Source of the DNA: Pholis gunnellus | Lineage: Eukaryota > Chordata > Actinopteri > Perciformes > Pholidae | Assembly: GCA_910591455.2 (NCBI GenBank) | Contig: OU342823.1 | Location: 17,135,219 to 17,199,218, forward strand | DNA: 64,000 bases | Reading direction: 5' to 3' | Part shown: positions 24,988 to 38,600 of the stretch, one piece after another | How the letters are laid out: each line of letters starts with the position of its first letter | Numbering within the stretch: position 1 is the stretch's first letter | Made by a program: the position numbers and the translations under genes | Notes under the pieces: model-generated | Database searches by the model: none | Told to the model about the DNA's origin: nothing | What the model saw: only the letters and a program-made list of their open reading frames with translations

Positions 24988-26290
24988 GATCCACACGGAC
25001 TGTACGAGGAGAAAAGGGAAGGGCTTTGGCGAAAATATGCAGGTTTTTTAAAACTCTTTCTATGTCTGCTAGTGTTTGGGGGGGGGGGGGGAGAACGGGA
25101 ATAAAACTGCTGCGTCGGCATACCTGAGCTGGACGGAGCTAAAAAAAGAAGCTTTTGCGTGAGATCGGGCTGGATTTAGACCTCTGCCGTAGTCTGGATG
25201 CGGACCTCCAGGTCCGAGCAGATCCGACGGGGGCCGAGGCTGACGGGCGTCCGTCCAGGACGCGGGCCTCGGGACATCAATCTGGGTCTCAGTCTGCGCC
25301 GCACAGCGATGGCAACGGGGTCGGAGCTCCTCGGTCCAAAACCAGAACGTGGAACGAGCCTGGACCATCGCCTCGCCAGCGAGTCCTGCCAGCACATCAG
25401 CAACCGCGCCAACCAGGACTCCGTCTTTAGTGTGTTTATAACATTAGGCCATTAGAAACCAAAGGGATTGACATATTTCTTTCTTGTTGGACAACGTACA
25501 TGCATATGTCTGTAAAAGAACACTTAAGGAGGGGAGGGGGGGGAGAGAGGAAAACATATTTGCCTTCTGTCTTACTGTATTTCTATAATGCTTCCATGAC
25601 TCTTACTACAAACAAAGCATCGTCCGGTACACTCCCGAGAAAGCGCAGTAATTTTATTTAAGAGAAATTAATATATTTTCTAATATCCGCCTTTTATACA
25701 CATATCCTGACTCCTGATCTCAACTGTAGCCGCCGATCTGACAGCTCCTCGCACCCGAGGCGTCTCGTCTTTCAGTCAAGTCTAGATTTCCCCCTACAAA
25801 GCACACAGAGAGCCATTTTTATTTAGGTGTTATATATTCCATTTAGGAGCATTATGAAAAAAGCCCTTCAAACGAAGGTGCCCAACATAACAGCTTTGCC
25901 ATTTAATGTCCCAGAACTGGACACTTTTTGGCTCTCTGCTAGAAGAAAATGTTCACAATTGTGTTTTATTAGGGTGGAGTCTTTATTTTTATTCACATAA
26001 AAAAAATAGAAGGTCTGCAGCGCACGTCCAGGGTTCTAACTCAGAGACATGCTAAGTAGCTGCCCTGGACTTTATGAGCATTAGAAGTTTATTGCTAATT
26101 TGAGTCTCCTATTCCCGGTCTGACTTACTCTTATTTTATTTTTTTTTATACTTCTAACTGATTTTCACAGCAGCCAGTTATTAATCCTGGCTGTATTATT
26201 ATTATTACTACGATCACTAACAATGTTACAGCCCTGGTAGCTTCTCGTTTCTTTGCCGATGAATGATGAAGAGCAATATTTGACACTTTA

Positions 26291-26724
26291 AAGGAATAGT
26301 TTGCCGCCTTACTTATAGTGAGACGAGAAGGTCGACACCACTTTCATGCATATATATTATTGATGAGCCAAGGAGCGATTAGCTTAGCCTAGTTCAGAGC
26401 ATAAAGACTGGAAACAGGGGTCAACTGCTAGCCTGGCTCCGTCCAAAGATCTGAAATATGCAGCCGCTCTAAAGTTGTGGTTTTATGAACTTGTGGTTTC
26501 ACTCTGTGAACAAGATATTTATTCATTTGTAAGCTTTAAAGGAGCTGGTACGCGTGTATTTTTTTTAAACTGTGGCGAGAGCCAGAGTGCTTGTCTCCCC
26601 ATGCGTTGTGTTTATGCTAAGCTAAGCTAAGCTAATTATCTTCTGGCTCCATACATAGAGTACAGCCATGAGAGTGGTAAACGACAATAATAAGCATATT
26701 TTCACAAAGTCAAACTGTTCCCCA
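26291..26724. mobile_element. foldback/MITE-like element in the mpp7 3' UTR
   Basis: The two ends are imperfect inverted repeats. Left: aaggaatagtttg at 26291, then accactttcatgcatata and cgattagcttagcctag. Right, read on the - strand: ggggaacagtttg, accactctcatggctgta and aattagcttagcttagc. The phrase 'ataaagactggaaacaggg' is common to a widespread teleost element. No coding capacity, so it would have moved using another element's transposase. Confidence 0.75.
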
Positions 26725-27157
26725 AACGATGTATTTTGACCATTTGGTTTTTATACTGTGCGAATGAATTTCCTCTCATACACTAGCTTTATGTCCAGCT
26801 CAGGTTCTATTGCCCACATTTCTTTATGTTTGTTTATTCTACCTTTTCCACCCCTGTAATATTTATATATTTGATTTATGTCCATTTAAAAAAAAAAAGG
26901 GTAACGAGTGTTCAGTAATGACACATTTTAAAGGGACTTTAACACCCAGAGTCTTTTATTCATTTTAGTGTCACATTAAATCCCCTTTTTTATATATCAT
27001 TTCACTCGTTCACGTGTTCATATTTCACCCCTCTGCCGACTACTTTATCGATCAGAATCAGATTTGTACAGTCTCCAGAAAATATTTTAAATTTCCTGCT
27101 GTAAATGAAATGCTGTTGTATGAATTGACATTATTCTTGATAACTGCTACATTTTAT

Positions 27158-27163
27158 ATTAAA
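27158..27163 (+). terminator. mpp7: probable mpp7 poly(A) signal
   Basis: ATTAAA in an AT-rich context about 2.17 kb after the stop codon. The downstream stretch at 27230-27265 is T-rich, as expected of a downstream element. AATAAA at 25100 could make a much shorter isoform. Confidence 0.45.
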
Positions 27164-28462
27164 GAAAATCCAACTAAACTTGTACGTGCGAAGATTGAGA
27201 GCAGTGATACACGTTCCAGTTTTTCTGGGATTTGAGCCCTTGAGTGCCTTTTTTGTTTAAGAAGAAGAAGAATATTGCAGCCACGTCTTTCGGCTGCTGC
27301 CGCTCCGGAGTGCACAGTTGTGTAAACAGAGCTGACACCTTTCATCTCCTCAGTGAGTAAATTTGGCCGTTACAGCTGAATTAAGAGTTTCGGAATATTG
27401 CAGTACTTTTCCTCACACTGCAATCGCCTTTAATGAATTTTAAATAGTGATTTGGCTTCCAGGTGGCTCAGCTGGCTGGTGTCTTTATAGTCTGACCTGT
27501 CATATAAAGACGAAAAAAATAACATTAAAAATGAAATTCTTGAAAGAATAACTTCATCTGTCATTGGCGATTTCCATCCAGCTCGTACATTCCTGTAAAT
27601 GTATTCAGAAACTTTTTGTCATCACCACCAGTGCGCTTGTCTTGCCAGGTTTCCATTCAACGTCACATTTAAAACTCATTTTAAAACAACTTTTCTTAAA
27701 ATCAGCAAAAGAAAATGCACATTTCCATCCACTACTGTAATATGAATATTAGTTCTCCAGTCGGATGCTATTACACCAGAGATGACGTCATTAAAAATGC
27801 GCGTGTCATAGCTCAAAGGAATGAAAAGGATGCGGATGGGACGTTTGTTTGTTTCATGTATTCATTTGAGGAAAATGGAGCAGAAACCTCATCAACATCA
27901 TGGTTGTTTTATTGCACTGCGTAGTTGCTTTTATTATGGATGCACCAACTTTTCACCTCAGCCAAGCTAAATATTTTGAGTTTTTTTTTTTTTTTTTTTT
28001 TTATATCTGGTGTTACCACCCTCCACACACAAATTAAACATGCGCATAAAAAGACACTTTAAGTTATGACATCCAGATGGAGCATGAACTCCTAAAAGAG
28101 TCGCTGAAGATTTGTTGGATCGAGATTGAAGCAAGAAGGGCCCCGAATCCAGTTACTGCTGAAACCACCAGAGCGCGCACGGCCCAATTAAACCCCAGTG
28201 TCCTGCTGCAGCTGTGTGCCAAATTACTAACTCAGATGTCACTGGACCTTTGAAAACAGTGGCTCTGGGAATGAGTCGGCCGGGGGGGGGGGGGGCGGCG
28301 AGGGGTTCCTGAGAAGTCCGGCCTTCAAACCAGCGACCCACTGGAGGATTCAACGGGCCTCCGCTTGATGAGGTTCCAACAAAAATCCCCCACCGGTCCA
28401 AATCAGGTCGCTTAACCTTCACATTTCCGCTTTTCCACTGTGTTAACTTTGATGGCTGTGCG

Positions 28463-28497
28463 GAGGGTAGGGGGAGGGGGAGGGGGAGGGGTGGGCG
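28463..28497 (+). other. G-quadruplex-forming motif
   Basis: Four or more G tracts of 3-5 bases separated by single bases (GGGGGAGGGGGAGGGGG, then AGGGGTGGG). It fits the G3+N1-7 pattern with very short loops, in intergenic sequence about 1.3 kb past the mpp7 end. Confidence 0.7.
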
Positions 28498-31400
28498 GAT
28501 AAGGACGCTTGTGAGGTTGAGGAGCAGGCGGTGGCACGGGAAGGTCAGGAGAAGGTAACGGCACTCACTCAGTCTCAGTCCGAAAGAGAGGAACCCGTTA
28601 TTATTCCACGTCTTTATCTCTCTTCAGGTCTTTCTCTCACTCTGTCTTTCTTCTTAATTAGAATAACAGAGTGATATGGGGGGGGAGAGAGACTGGAAGG
28701 CTGCCAGCTGTACGCATGTGTCTCATCATGCCCTCTGATCTCAGGCAAGTTGAGTGAGTGAGAAAGGTTTTCCCCTTCAAGCATGTTCAGCACAAGGCGA
28801 ACGCCACACTTGCCCTGTCCTGGGTAGTTTGGCGGTCGAGGGAATGCGTGGAACAGGGACATTCTGAAGGTTCTAAGTGAGTGTAAATGGACCCCGTCTC
28901 CTCTCACGTCGTCACGCCAAAGGGCGGACCAGAGTTCAGGACCTTTCTTTTTTTGCCAGGGATCTCTAGAGTAAAGGTGTCCCGGTCTCATTCTCGAAGG
29001 AGCCGATGTAGCTGTATCTCCGGTATTTTGAGTATTCTTCAGTCCTCGCTTCAACCCGTTACACTCAAGTTTGTCTTCACATGCTTTCCCATACGCTTAT
29101 TTGACTCCCAAGTGTGTCGAGTTGTGTTTTGATAGCTCTCCAGTCGCCCTAGAAGGGGAGTGACGCTCCCTAAACTCCCGAGACCTGTTCCTGTTAACGA
29201 ACGATGAGCGCATGATTCACCATCATCACAGTTGGTGATGGACGTGCTGTTTTGCTTCCTGGTTCCTTGACGTCTCCTCAGCCTGCGCCTCAAGTAGCCC
29301 ACGCTGCTGTCAAGAGCGACGGGAGCCCGGACGCTGTGCTTTATTCTCCTTAAAAATGGGGACGACAGAAACACGTGTTCGCAGATTAGGTTTCTCCCGA
29401 CACGGATAACGAGAGGAATCGGTCACATATGCCAAGGTACTTTAGCTGAGTTATGATGTAATACTGAAATATACTACGTGTGTACATTTGTTCCTGTGCA
29501 TATATGATGGATAAAACGGAACGGTAAATGCTACTGCCCTACAGTAAGTAGTAGCAAAAGAAAAAAAAAAAAAAAGACACTCATAAATCTTCATATCGTT
29601 GTATAAAAGTCCGCCTGCAGCCCCTGACTGATTTAAGATAACAAATCCCCGGTCCGCTCTATTCATCTTCCTCCGTCATCTCTTGAAGAGTGAGCTGCCG
29701 TGTGAGTTAAGGCCAAGCGATGGCTTCCACAGCTCAGACATGAACACTGGCACTCACCGAATCAAAGACCTGCCCTCCTGTCTAACCCCCCCCTTTTTCG
29801 GTCCGACAACTATAATCGTTTGGGAATCTGAGGATTTATAGCGAGCGAAGTTCGGCTTTTATCTCAGATCCCGTGGATTAATGTCGCAGTAATGTCTCAT
29901 GAATCGGTCTCTTTCTTGCCCTTTTGATGTATTTATTTTTACCTCCATAAATCCTTTATTAACTGAACCCATTGTTTGGGAGCTGAGGTTCCCGGAGCCA
30001 GACAAGCGGGGGCCACGGCAGGAGGAGAAGTGGGCCCAGTAGACGAACAAGGTGGGATTAAGTCGTGGAAAAGTCCGAAATCCCGTCCTGTCCCGGGCCC
30101 AGCGACATGTCAGAGCGGTTCCCGCTATGTCCACTTGACACATTTCGGAAACCATTAAAGCAAAACGTCCCAAGTCTCGCCTTACGATATACGCTGCAAT
30201 CACTTCGATTTACTGCGTTCAAATTACAGCGTCAGGGCCAATATCCTGAAACGGGACTCAATGTGATAAGTCCCGCCCGGGTAGCAAGACAAATTGTCTT
30301 GAGCATCAGAAGAGGGTAGGCGAGGTAAGAAGGGGGGGGGGGGACCCATGCTCCCGCTGAGATCTCTCATTTTCATAAGCGCTCGTCCTGAATGGGCCTT
30401 TCTTTCGGAGCCTCTCGCTTCACTTTCTCTCAGCGTTCCGCCATCCTGCCCTTGCCCAGCCTTTCATGTGGTGACTCAGTCCATCACCGCGGCTTTACCG
30501 TAGGAGTGAGCCAGCGATGCCGCTCTGTTTTCCTCATCCCCGGGTAAATGCCCTTGACCATAGGGAGACTTCTGTAGACTAATGGGGCTTCAGGCCAGGA
30601 GCTTCCGCCCACCCTGTCTCCTCAGCCTAATTAGCCTCCACCATTACCTCATGTCTGTAGGCAAAGGTCTTCGGGGCACATTACCTTGAGCTGTATTTCT
30701 CAATTACAGGACTTTAAGAACTGTAGGGTAGAGGGGGAGCGAGGGGCGAGGGAGTGAACAGGGGATGCCCTTCATTCCTCCGCGGGCCAGAGAACGCCTT
30801 TTTCACCCTGATGAGAATATGTGGCAATCATAACAACATAATAGCCGTGGCGCAGTTGGTCATTAATGCGGGTTGACGTGTTTACACGCTGCCCGCTGGG
30901 GCTGTGCAGGTTAACTCGTCTCCGCGTCCGCATTTTGAGAGCGAGACCAAGGGGTAAGAGTTCATCTGGAGGGTCCGTTGCGCAAAAAAAAAATTCCTTT
31001 GACACATGTGGAGCTAAAGCAGCGTATGGGGGCCGAGGTTGCACAAAGGCGTTGACTATGTTGGAGGAGTTCGGAGCTGTCCACCTGTATTTTCTTAAAC
31101 TTTCTCCACGGCCTTCCCCCGAGCCTTGTTGGCCTCTATCGAAGCAGCTTTAATTACACAGACTCTGAACTGTCATCTTTAAAGTTGGAGCACTCTGGAG
31201 GTCAGGACCTTCCTCGGTGTGCTACAAATTAGTCCCAACACTGCCATGATTTCCCCTTGTTAGGGCGAGTGAGAAAGGCCAAAAAAAAAAAAAAAAATGT
31301 ACCTGCTTTCCAAATGTGTCTGTTTTTCATTGCAATGACACATTATTTTAATAGTCTGCGTTCTCCTCGTAGGTTTCCAGCAGCGCTGCCATTGGAACGA

Positions 31401-34400
31401 CTTTGCGCAACTTTGTAAAACCCAATACATGCAAATGTAAGTAGCAAAACAGTGTTTCTCCATCTTCCAACTATACGCCACTCAAATGGAATGCAGCAGT
31501 GCGTCCAGCTGGGGTATGAGAGCCCAGCAGCAGTAGCCACGCTGACCCTGTGTAATGACGGTAAGTGGATTACAAGGAGGCCCTGGTCATTGGTCATTAA
31601 TATTGAGTCCGCTAGAGTTACCTCCATGTGACGGCAGCTACACCACAGGGACTGAAGCGCAGGACCTCCAAGATACCTGAGAAGCTCATTGCTCTGTGCA
31701 GGTCCTCAGATGTGACTGACAGGCCCCTGAAACGGCAGAGAGATCAGTGTGGACCATTTCTGTTTTGGGGTTAATAGTATAGTATAACCCTACCTGGGCT
31801 GACCTCACCACTGTCAGCTTAACATTGTTCATAAGATGTTTAGCATTTCCGAGTCTTGAGAGGTGAATGGAATTTTGGATGTAGTGCTCTCAAAATTGAT
31901 GAAAAAAATATGCAATGACTAATGCAACATCTTTTTCCATAAACTGTGGCCCAACATTTAGGATGGCTTAATTATATGGCAAACATCAGTGAACAAAATG
32001 GAGCAGGCTGTTGTGTTGTAGCTTATTAGCTGTGTTGCACTTTTATTTAACCTTTCTTTGTCTGAGTTAAAACCACAACAGAGTCATATTTTTTTACTGT
32101 AATGAGGCAGGAACGTACAAATACACCTGTGTGAACTTACTGTACCGTTAGCGACATGCTAACAGACTCAGTGCCTTTGTGACCATGCTTGTGTCTGGCT
32201 AACGCTAGCCGGTTCCCAGCTGCCTAGCGTGTTAGCTCCCGAGCTACAGAGGTTCACCAACCAGCACGGTGAGCTAGTCTTTATACATTAGCAAGCTTCT
32301 AGCATTGCCATTGCCTATATCACAATAATGTGCAACGTTCTGGTGTGACCGGGCCTTTACTCTTACTATTAATATACTACTATTTGGATAATCGATAGAA
32401 CATGTTGTGGCAGATACCTCAGAGAGAGAGGGAGCGAGAGAGCTCAACAACTAGACAAATGAAAACAAACTACATTCACATGAAGTTGACAATGTCACGA
32501 AGACAGCGTAACAATTGGTTAACTTATTGTGATATATTGACAGTTTCACCCTCAACCTACAGTAAGGTACGGCTCTTCTTTATCCAACTCAAATGGCGTA
32601 GGCATTGGGATTCATTCTAAATCTAATATGTGGTCCTATGTGCAGGTGTGCAGCCTTTATGGCTTTTGCGCAATAGCCTTGATTGCCAAATATAACATGA
32701 AGTACATGTGTGGTCTTGACAACATATGTGAGCTAATAAGAATGAAATGTTGCGATTCCCCACAGAAATGTGAGGACATGGGGTTTGATTAGCTCCACAA
32801 GGCTACACGTCACCACGTTATGAATCTCCCCGTTTAAGAAAACAGAGGGACACACAACGAGCCGTGTTCGTGAATGCAACAAGCGCTACCATGAAGCCCC
32901 AGAGGTTGAGTGAATGTATATCTTTTCGCTGATGTGGCTTCACGCTGCACGCAAAGGCCTTGTAACAGACAAGCAGACACCACGTTGTTATCGCCATGTT
33001 CTGGGAAACACGGCGACATGTTTAGGAGCTTTTGGCACCTCTGTATCAACAGCGCGCTGGGCTGACGGGGCCTCAACCCTGATCATGACAATCGCAGATG
33101 TACCGCTCAGCTTGTTCCCAGAGCCTAAAAGACCATGGCCTGGCCCCTGAACCTTCACAATCCACACGTCGTGTTTTGACATGTTGTCATCCGCTTTGTG
33201 ATTGGCTAGGTAGGTGGAAGAGCACAGTGGGGCTGGCACTCACTGTGTGCCGTTTCTAATCAAGTTGGCCTTGATGGCCTGCCTGCCCACTTCAGAGGTA
33301 CGATGAGAACTCACGTGATCCGAGGGAAGGATAAAAAAACAAACAAAATCAAGGCTGGGAGGATAAAAACAGGGAGCAAATGAAAGCAGGGAGGCAGAGG
33401 AGGCATAACAAGAAACAGCGTGATTTTGTAATGGGTCATGTCCCTTTACGAGGTGACGTAATTTCCAATAAAGAGCCTTAGGTCCTGCGAGGAACCGGGC
33501 CTGTGGCATTTCCACTATATTATGTGTTGAGCAGACAGGAGACATGGGCTACCAGGCGCTGTCTAGGCCAGACCTGGTGGACGGAGGACAGACCTGCTCC
33601 ACGCAACATGTTAACATGTCAAAGCCACCATGCACTCACATGAAAGAAACGGGGCCCGAACGTAAACAACCCATAAAACGGGTCCCCTTTTTTCAACTAT
33701 AAACAGTTAGTTTTACACTCAAGTGCGACGGCTTTCGGAACTGTGAGGCGTTTTTGAGGAAATGCAGCGTGAGGTCGAAGCGGGAATGGCGTCAGGAATG
33801 GAAAGGGATGCTTAGGGCCTAGTTAGTCGGAGTCTGGAGGCGGGAAAGCAGACGGGAGTTCATCCCAGCCACAGAGCTGGAGCCTGTGTGTGATGTGCTC
33901 GCAGGTGTTGATGGCGGGGAGTGGTGCTGCAGCGGCTTAGGGAGCAGTTGAGGTTTTGGCTGCGGACAACAGGCCCTAATGAGTGATGCTCCACAGGCGC
34001 TGGTGTGCAGCCAGCCAGGAGGTTGAGAGAACGGAGCGCCCCCTTTAACTGGAGCCATCTGAGAGGAGGAAATGCCCACAGTACAGAGTCTGGCCGCCTG
34101 GCACTCTGACCGCTCTGCAGCCCTCAAGAGAGGCTCCCGGCCGCGAGACAATCCCGGCCTGTGCAGCGGAGCAATAGCAGAGCTCACACGCAGGCCAAAG
34201 ACAGACTGATTAGTCCTCGGAGCTTTGTGATTAGACTACATTGTTAACATTGGAACAGCACCGACTTTGACCGCCTTTTTTCGTGGCTTGTTGAAAACTT
34301 ACAGAAACATATTGTATTTCCAGAATTTGTAAGCTTCAAAGTGGCTAGCCGGCACACTCCCTAAGTGCAGCTGTCCTTCTCTTTGAGCGCTCCACAAGGC

Positions 34401-35335
34401 TACTGTTTGAGAACAATAGGCAAGTGATAGTGATTACCTGATGCTCAAGCTATGCCTGTTGGATCATATACATGCCAGCTCCTGCAATAACTCCCCCAGA
34501 CTGTTGCTAAAGAGGATGTGCCAAAATGTTGAGTTATACAAGGTATTTAATGGTCCTGAAAATATTGTGTCACGTATTAAAAGTACTCAAATAGGACTTT
34601 ATCTACTGATGCTACTGGCAACAACTTTAGTGAATGAACAAAATATTATGATCTTGAAATCTGCAACTATTTGGCACAAGCTCAAATGAAACAGACGTCT
34701 CTTGCATCGGCCCATATTTGACGCTGATTAATGACACTAGAGCGCCTCGGCTACTTTAGAGTTCAGTGCGTTTTACCGTTTGCCAGTAAAAAAAATCTTT
34801 TCCCTGTAAAACGCAGTAACACGGTCAGCTACACAGGAATAAACCAAACACGATGTTTTACATCTGCGGTCAACGTCTAAGTCGTCCCTCCACAGATGGC
34901 TCATGGGGTCGACCGAAGACAGTCGTCAGTCATGTCCAATGACACTGCAGGCCACCCTGTCAGCCAGCTGATGCTGGACTCACTGGGCTGTGTATATTCC
35001 CGCTGTGGCTGCCTGTTAATCACAGTATGAGGTTGGCTCGTGCGCACGAGGGAAAGGCCAAGTGACGGTCAGGCGTGTCGTGGAATTCGGCATGGTGAAA
35101 CTTCAGACAGGTCTCCCAAACTTTTAACATTCACATTGGACACAAATTGGCCTCAACATTTTTCTTCCACCTTGTGAAAGCGATACACTCCATATTACCC
35201 ACCCGTCTGCTCTGTGCTGACTTTCTCCAGCGGACAAAACATGTTCAAGACCGGCGTTCTCAAACCTCTTGGTCGGGATTCCTTGTGTTACATACGATAC
35301 AATCTCTTAACCAGGCGGCAACCTCCCGGTCCTGA

Positions 35336-35630
35336 AAAGTGAAGCCAATGCGTAAGTGCCTTCAAATTGCATTCTCTCTAATGGCCATCAGGGGGCGACT
35401 CCTCTGGTTGCAAAAAGAAGTGTATTATATGCAAGGGGCTATATTACTGGAGTTCCAGTGAAGCCAGCAGATATCCAGGTCCAAAGCTTCCTTTGCTGTG
35501 TGCTGCTCATTGTTTGAGGGGTTGGAGCTAAGAGACAAACATGTGCGACTGGAGTGTTTCAAAAGTAACCAGTTGACAAACTCATTTTAGACCAATAAAA
35601 AGCTAAATCATCACCAAAAGATAGGTCATT
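35336..35630 (+). repeat. degraded teleost repeat fragment
   Basis: Phrases gaagccaatgcgtaagtg, ggccatcagggggcgact and accaataaaaagctaaat resemble a repeat frequent in spiny-rayed fish, but the middle appears deleted. Recognition is from memory and not tested. Confidence 0.35.
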
Positions 35631-38600
35631 TTGCTCTCCACACTGTTAACCTGCATTCAACCAAAGCCCGCTGGAACGTGATTGGTCAATGCTACTCGGA
35701 CTACAAACGGAAACCAGAACGTTTCCGATGCCCAAAATCTTGTCCCGTTGCCTACAGATTCTACATATGAATGCAGAATCTGTTTTTTGAACAATTGAAC
35801 AATTACTTTTGGAAAATGTCTGAATGAAGTCTCTTGCCGATAGTGAGATGAAGGTTGATACCATCTGTGCATTAAATACACATTTTAGGCACAGACATGA
35901 AAGTTGTATTGGGTTCTCTAATCTAATTCTCTGCAGATTTCCCCGCTGTGGGACCAATAATTATCTTATCTTAACCCTCGACAAAAAAAGTAAATAAGCA
36001 TAATCATTGAAGATTACTTCAAGTAGGCCACATTTTATTTTTTTCCTGTATAATTGTATCTCGCCAGGCCTCTAAATATGAAAGCAGAGCAATGTGAAAA
36101 GGGGCAGGTCCTAAGTAACTATTGCTTTAATTGAGGTAGTCACAAGATTTAGATCATATGTTTATTACGGAACAAAAATTAACTACGTATAAATGCCACA
36201 CAAAGACAGGGAAGAAATTAGTTTTGAAAATGACTTTAATTGGATATAAAAGGATAACAAAGACTAGACAGAGCAGTGACAGAGGTGTACTGGTCTGTGC
36301 TCAAAATAAATGATGTGATGAACAACAGAGTTGTCTCCAGGCAAAGTCCTCTCTAAATTGCATTTGTCTGTTCACAAGGAAGGGAGGGGGGTGCGGGGTG
36401 TCTGATTATTTCCAAGGAGCAATATTCCTCTCTCTGTCTTTCTTTCTTCTCCTGATTGGCCTGGCGGCGCCAACGCTGGAGCTGCACCAACACAAAGGTC
36501 TCCAGCAGCACCTCGTCTCTAATGACGGGAGGACAGGGGGAACCGGCCTCTTCTCTCGTTCACCTCTCACCACATTTAACAAGTCGCCCTCTTCGTCTGT
36601 TCTCACCCCCCCCCCCCCCCCACGTCCCCCAGCTTTTCCATTTCCATCTTCCACTCAACATCTATCTTCATCTCGGTCCACTCTTTTCACCCACGTGTTC
36701 GTCTTCGCTCCCTTTCCAAAAAAAAAAAGAAGAAAAAAGAACGTCCCCACCACTCACTCCTCTCCTCTCCCCCCTGGCTCTTCATTACCCCTCGCCTTGC
36801 CCGCTTCCCTGTTTTTTAGCTGCTACCTCAGCTCTCCCGTCACCCTCAGACAGGGGAGGGAAAGAACAAAGGGCCCCTGATGTCTTCCTGGAGAGGTTAT
36901 ACGCCGAAAGTCAAACTGTATTACGGCTCCCCGAGCATTAGCGAGTGAGGCAGCGCCAAAAACCTGGACGGCCTTTCAGACCGCGCTTTCAAAATAATAA
37001 TTACGCTGTTAGAGATGAAGCGAGGGAGACAGAGGAGCAAGGAGGTGAAGGGAGGAAGAAAAGAGAGGGTAGATCTGTGTTTTTATTTTATTTTCAGCAC
37101 GCTGAACGTCTTGAAAGAGTAGAACCAGCTGCTATCTCCGGGGCGAGTGGAAGGGGGAGCGGAGGCAACGCGATTTTTTGCCAGCTCAAGGGTATTTAGA
37201 GGCCTTTATCTAGTAAACAGGTCAAGGTGGGGCCAACGTATCCTCACCTGAACCAGGCGAAAGACGGCTTTTACATTTGCTTTTTCAAGTAATTGTTTGG
37301 GCGTCATTGCTTTTATTTTGATAGTGGATAGAGAGGTGACATGAGGGAAGAAAGAGGAGGAACGACACGCCGCATTGTCCCTGACCGAACTTGAACCCGC
37401 AATGTTGTTATTACTGTACACGATCATCGTCCAACACCCCAAGGCCACACTACTAACCAGGCAAAGTGGGGCCCCAGACATGAGAATGTCCATTGATTTT
37501 TGGTGACGTAATTGCTATTTTCTTAGTGAATTTGCACAACATCAATGAGATATCAACTAAAGTGGCTCCTAATGTTGTGGCCTTGTCTTGCAGAGAGGGC
37601 GTTGGATATTCTTTAAACGCTCCGGGAGGGCAATTTGGTTTGCAAGCAGTGGTGAACTCAGTATCAGCCGGTCAAGAGGAGCTGGGGTTATTCCAGTTCA
37701 TGGTAATGTCATTTTTTTCTCTCTAAGATATGTTTTGTGGTCACATGTGCTTACTCAGCTTTTCTGGAAACACATAAAAGCTCCTGGAGAAGTGCCTCGA
37801 TGATTCCCCAACAGGAGCCATGTGTCGCCTTGCAGAACTGCAACCAAAACAAACAAAATGTGTTTTAAGTCATGTAGATGGAGACGTTGTCATTGGTTTG
37901 CCCCAGAAGCAACATGGCTATAAATCTTGAGTTGCTTCTATATTTGGCGAGCGTCCGTCCACTCCAAAGAAAGCACTGGCACTAAGCGATCGCCACTTGA
38001 AATACATACTGTACACAGTATTTGAAAACCACAATTGCAGGTTTATGTCCATAAGAAGCTCAAGCAATGATATCGTTGTATAAAAGAAATATTCCCAGCA
38101 GTATCAGGTTTTGTTTGCCGAGACTCATTTAGAACAGATTTTGATTAATTTTCTTTTTTTGCATCCAGCTTTTAGGACAATTTGTCACATTTCATTATCT
38201 CCGTTTTTCTGGTCAGACCAAGAAAACCAAGATTGCCTCATTTCGATGGGTAACACAGTGATGATCGCTCTCCCATGCCTTTCCTGTCCGTCTGTCTAAC
38301 AAATAAAGACAAAAAACAAATCTTTAAAAAAAACACCAAAACCTAACACAGTGGTGATTGGTTAATGTGGAGATATTTCTTATGCTGCGTGTGCATTAGG
38401 AATAACTAGGTTCAGTTTTCTTTGGCACTAATGTCTCTACTTCCGTTATCGCTCTTTACAGTTTGAGTTTCCATTGTCCTCTTTAGCTAGTGCCTATTTA
38501 AACAATCAATAAACCAGGCAATTACTTGTAACAGCAGAATGACCTCATCGTTGTCCGTCAGATTTAAAAAAAGGGGAAAAGCACATGTCGGCGCTCCTTG

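Larger units (their letters stand above)
24988..27180 (+). other. mpp7: probable mpp7 3' UTR
   Basis: No intron signal or coding sequence follows the mpp7 stop. The first 450 bases are GC-rich with a 14-nt G run at 25078-25091; the rest is AT-rich with many ATTTA-like words. Candidate poly(A) signals are AATAAA at 25100-25105, ATTAAA at 26975-26980 and ATTAAA at 27158-27163. The last lies in a long T/A-rich stretch typical of a transcript end, so I place the end near 27180. A foldback transposon occupies 26291-26724. The extent is inferred and needs transcript data. Confidence 0.55.

Noticed and set aside
25155..25455. Overlapping frames in a GC-rich block just after the mpp7 stop
   Set aside because: Several frames are open at once because of base composition, and the block lies in the probable 3' UTR. 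No recognisable domain.
27460..27510. Phrase ggtggctcagctggctggt resembling a tRNA A box
   Set aside because: No B box (GGTTCGAAT-like) at the right distance and no cloverleaf could be drawn.
28614..29054. 146-codon frame on the - strand
   Set aside because: No family recognised and no conserved pattern; surrounding sequence looks like unique intergenic DNA.
33819..34187. 122-codon frame on the - strand
   Set aside because: Biased composition, no domain, no splice context. It could be part of a noncoding transcript, but nothing in the sequence shows it.
36398..36941. Two frames of about 160 codons on the + strand between the genes
   Set aside because: The translations are proline- and serine-rich low complexity from a C run and CT-rich DNA. 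The hydrophobic start of one looks like a signal peptide by chance only.
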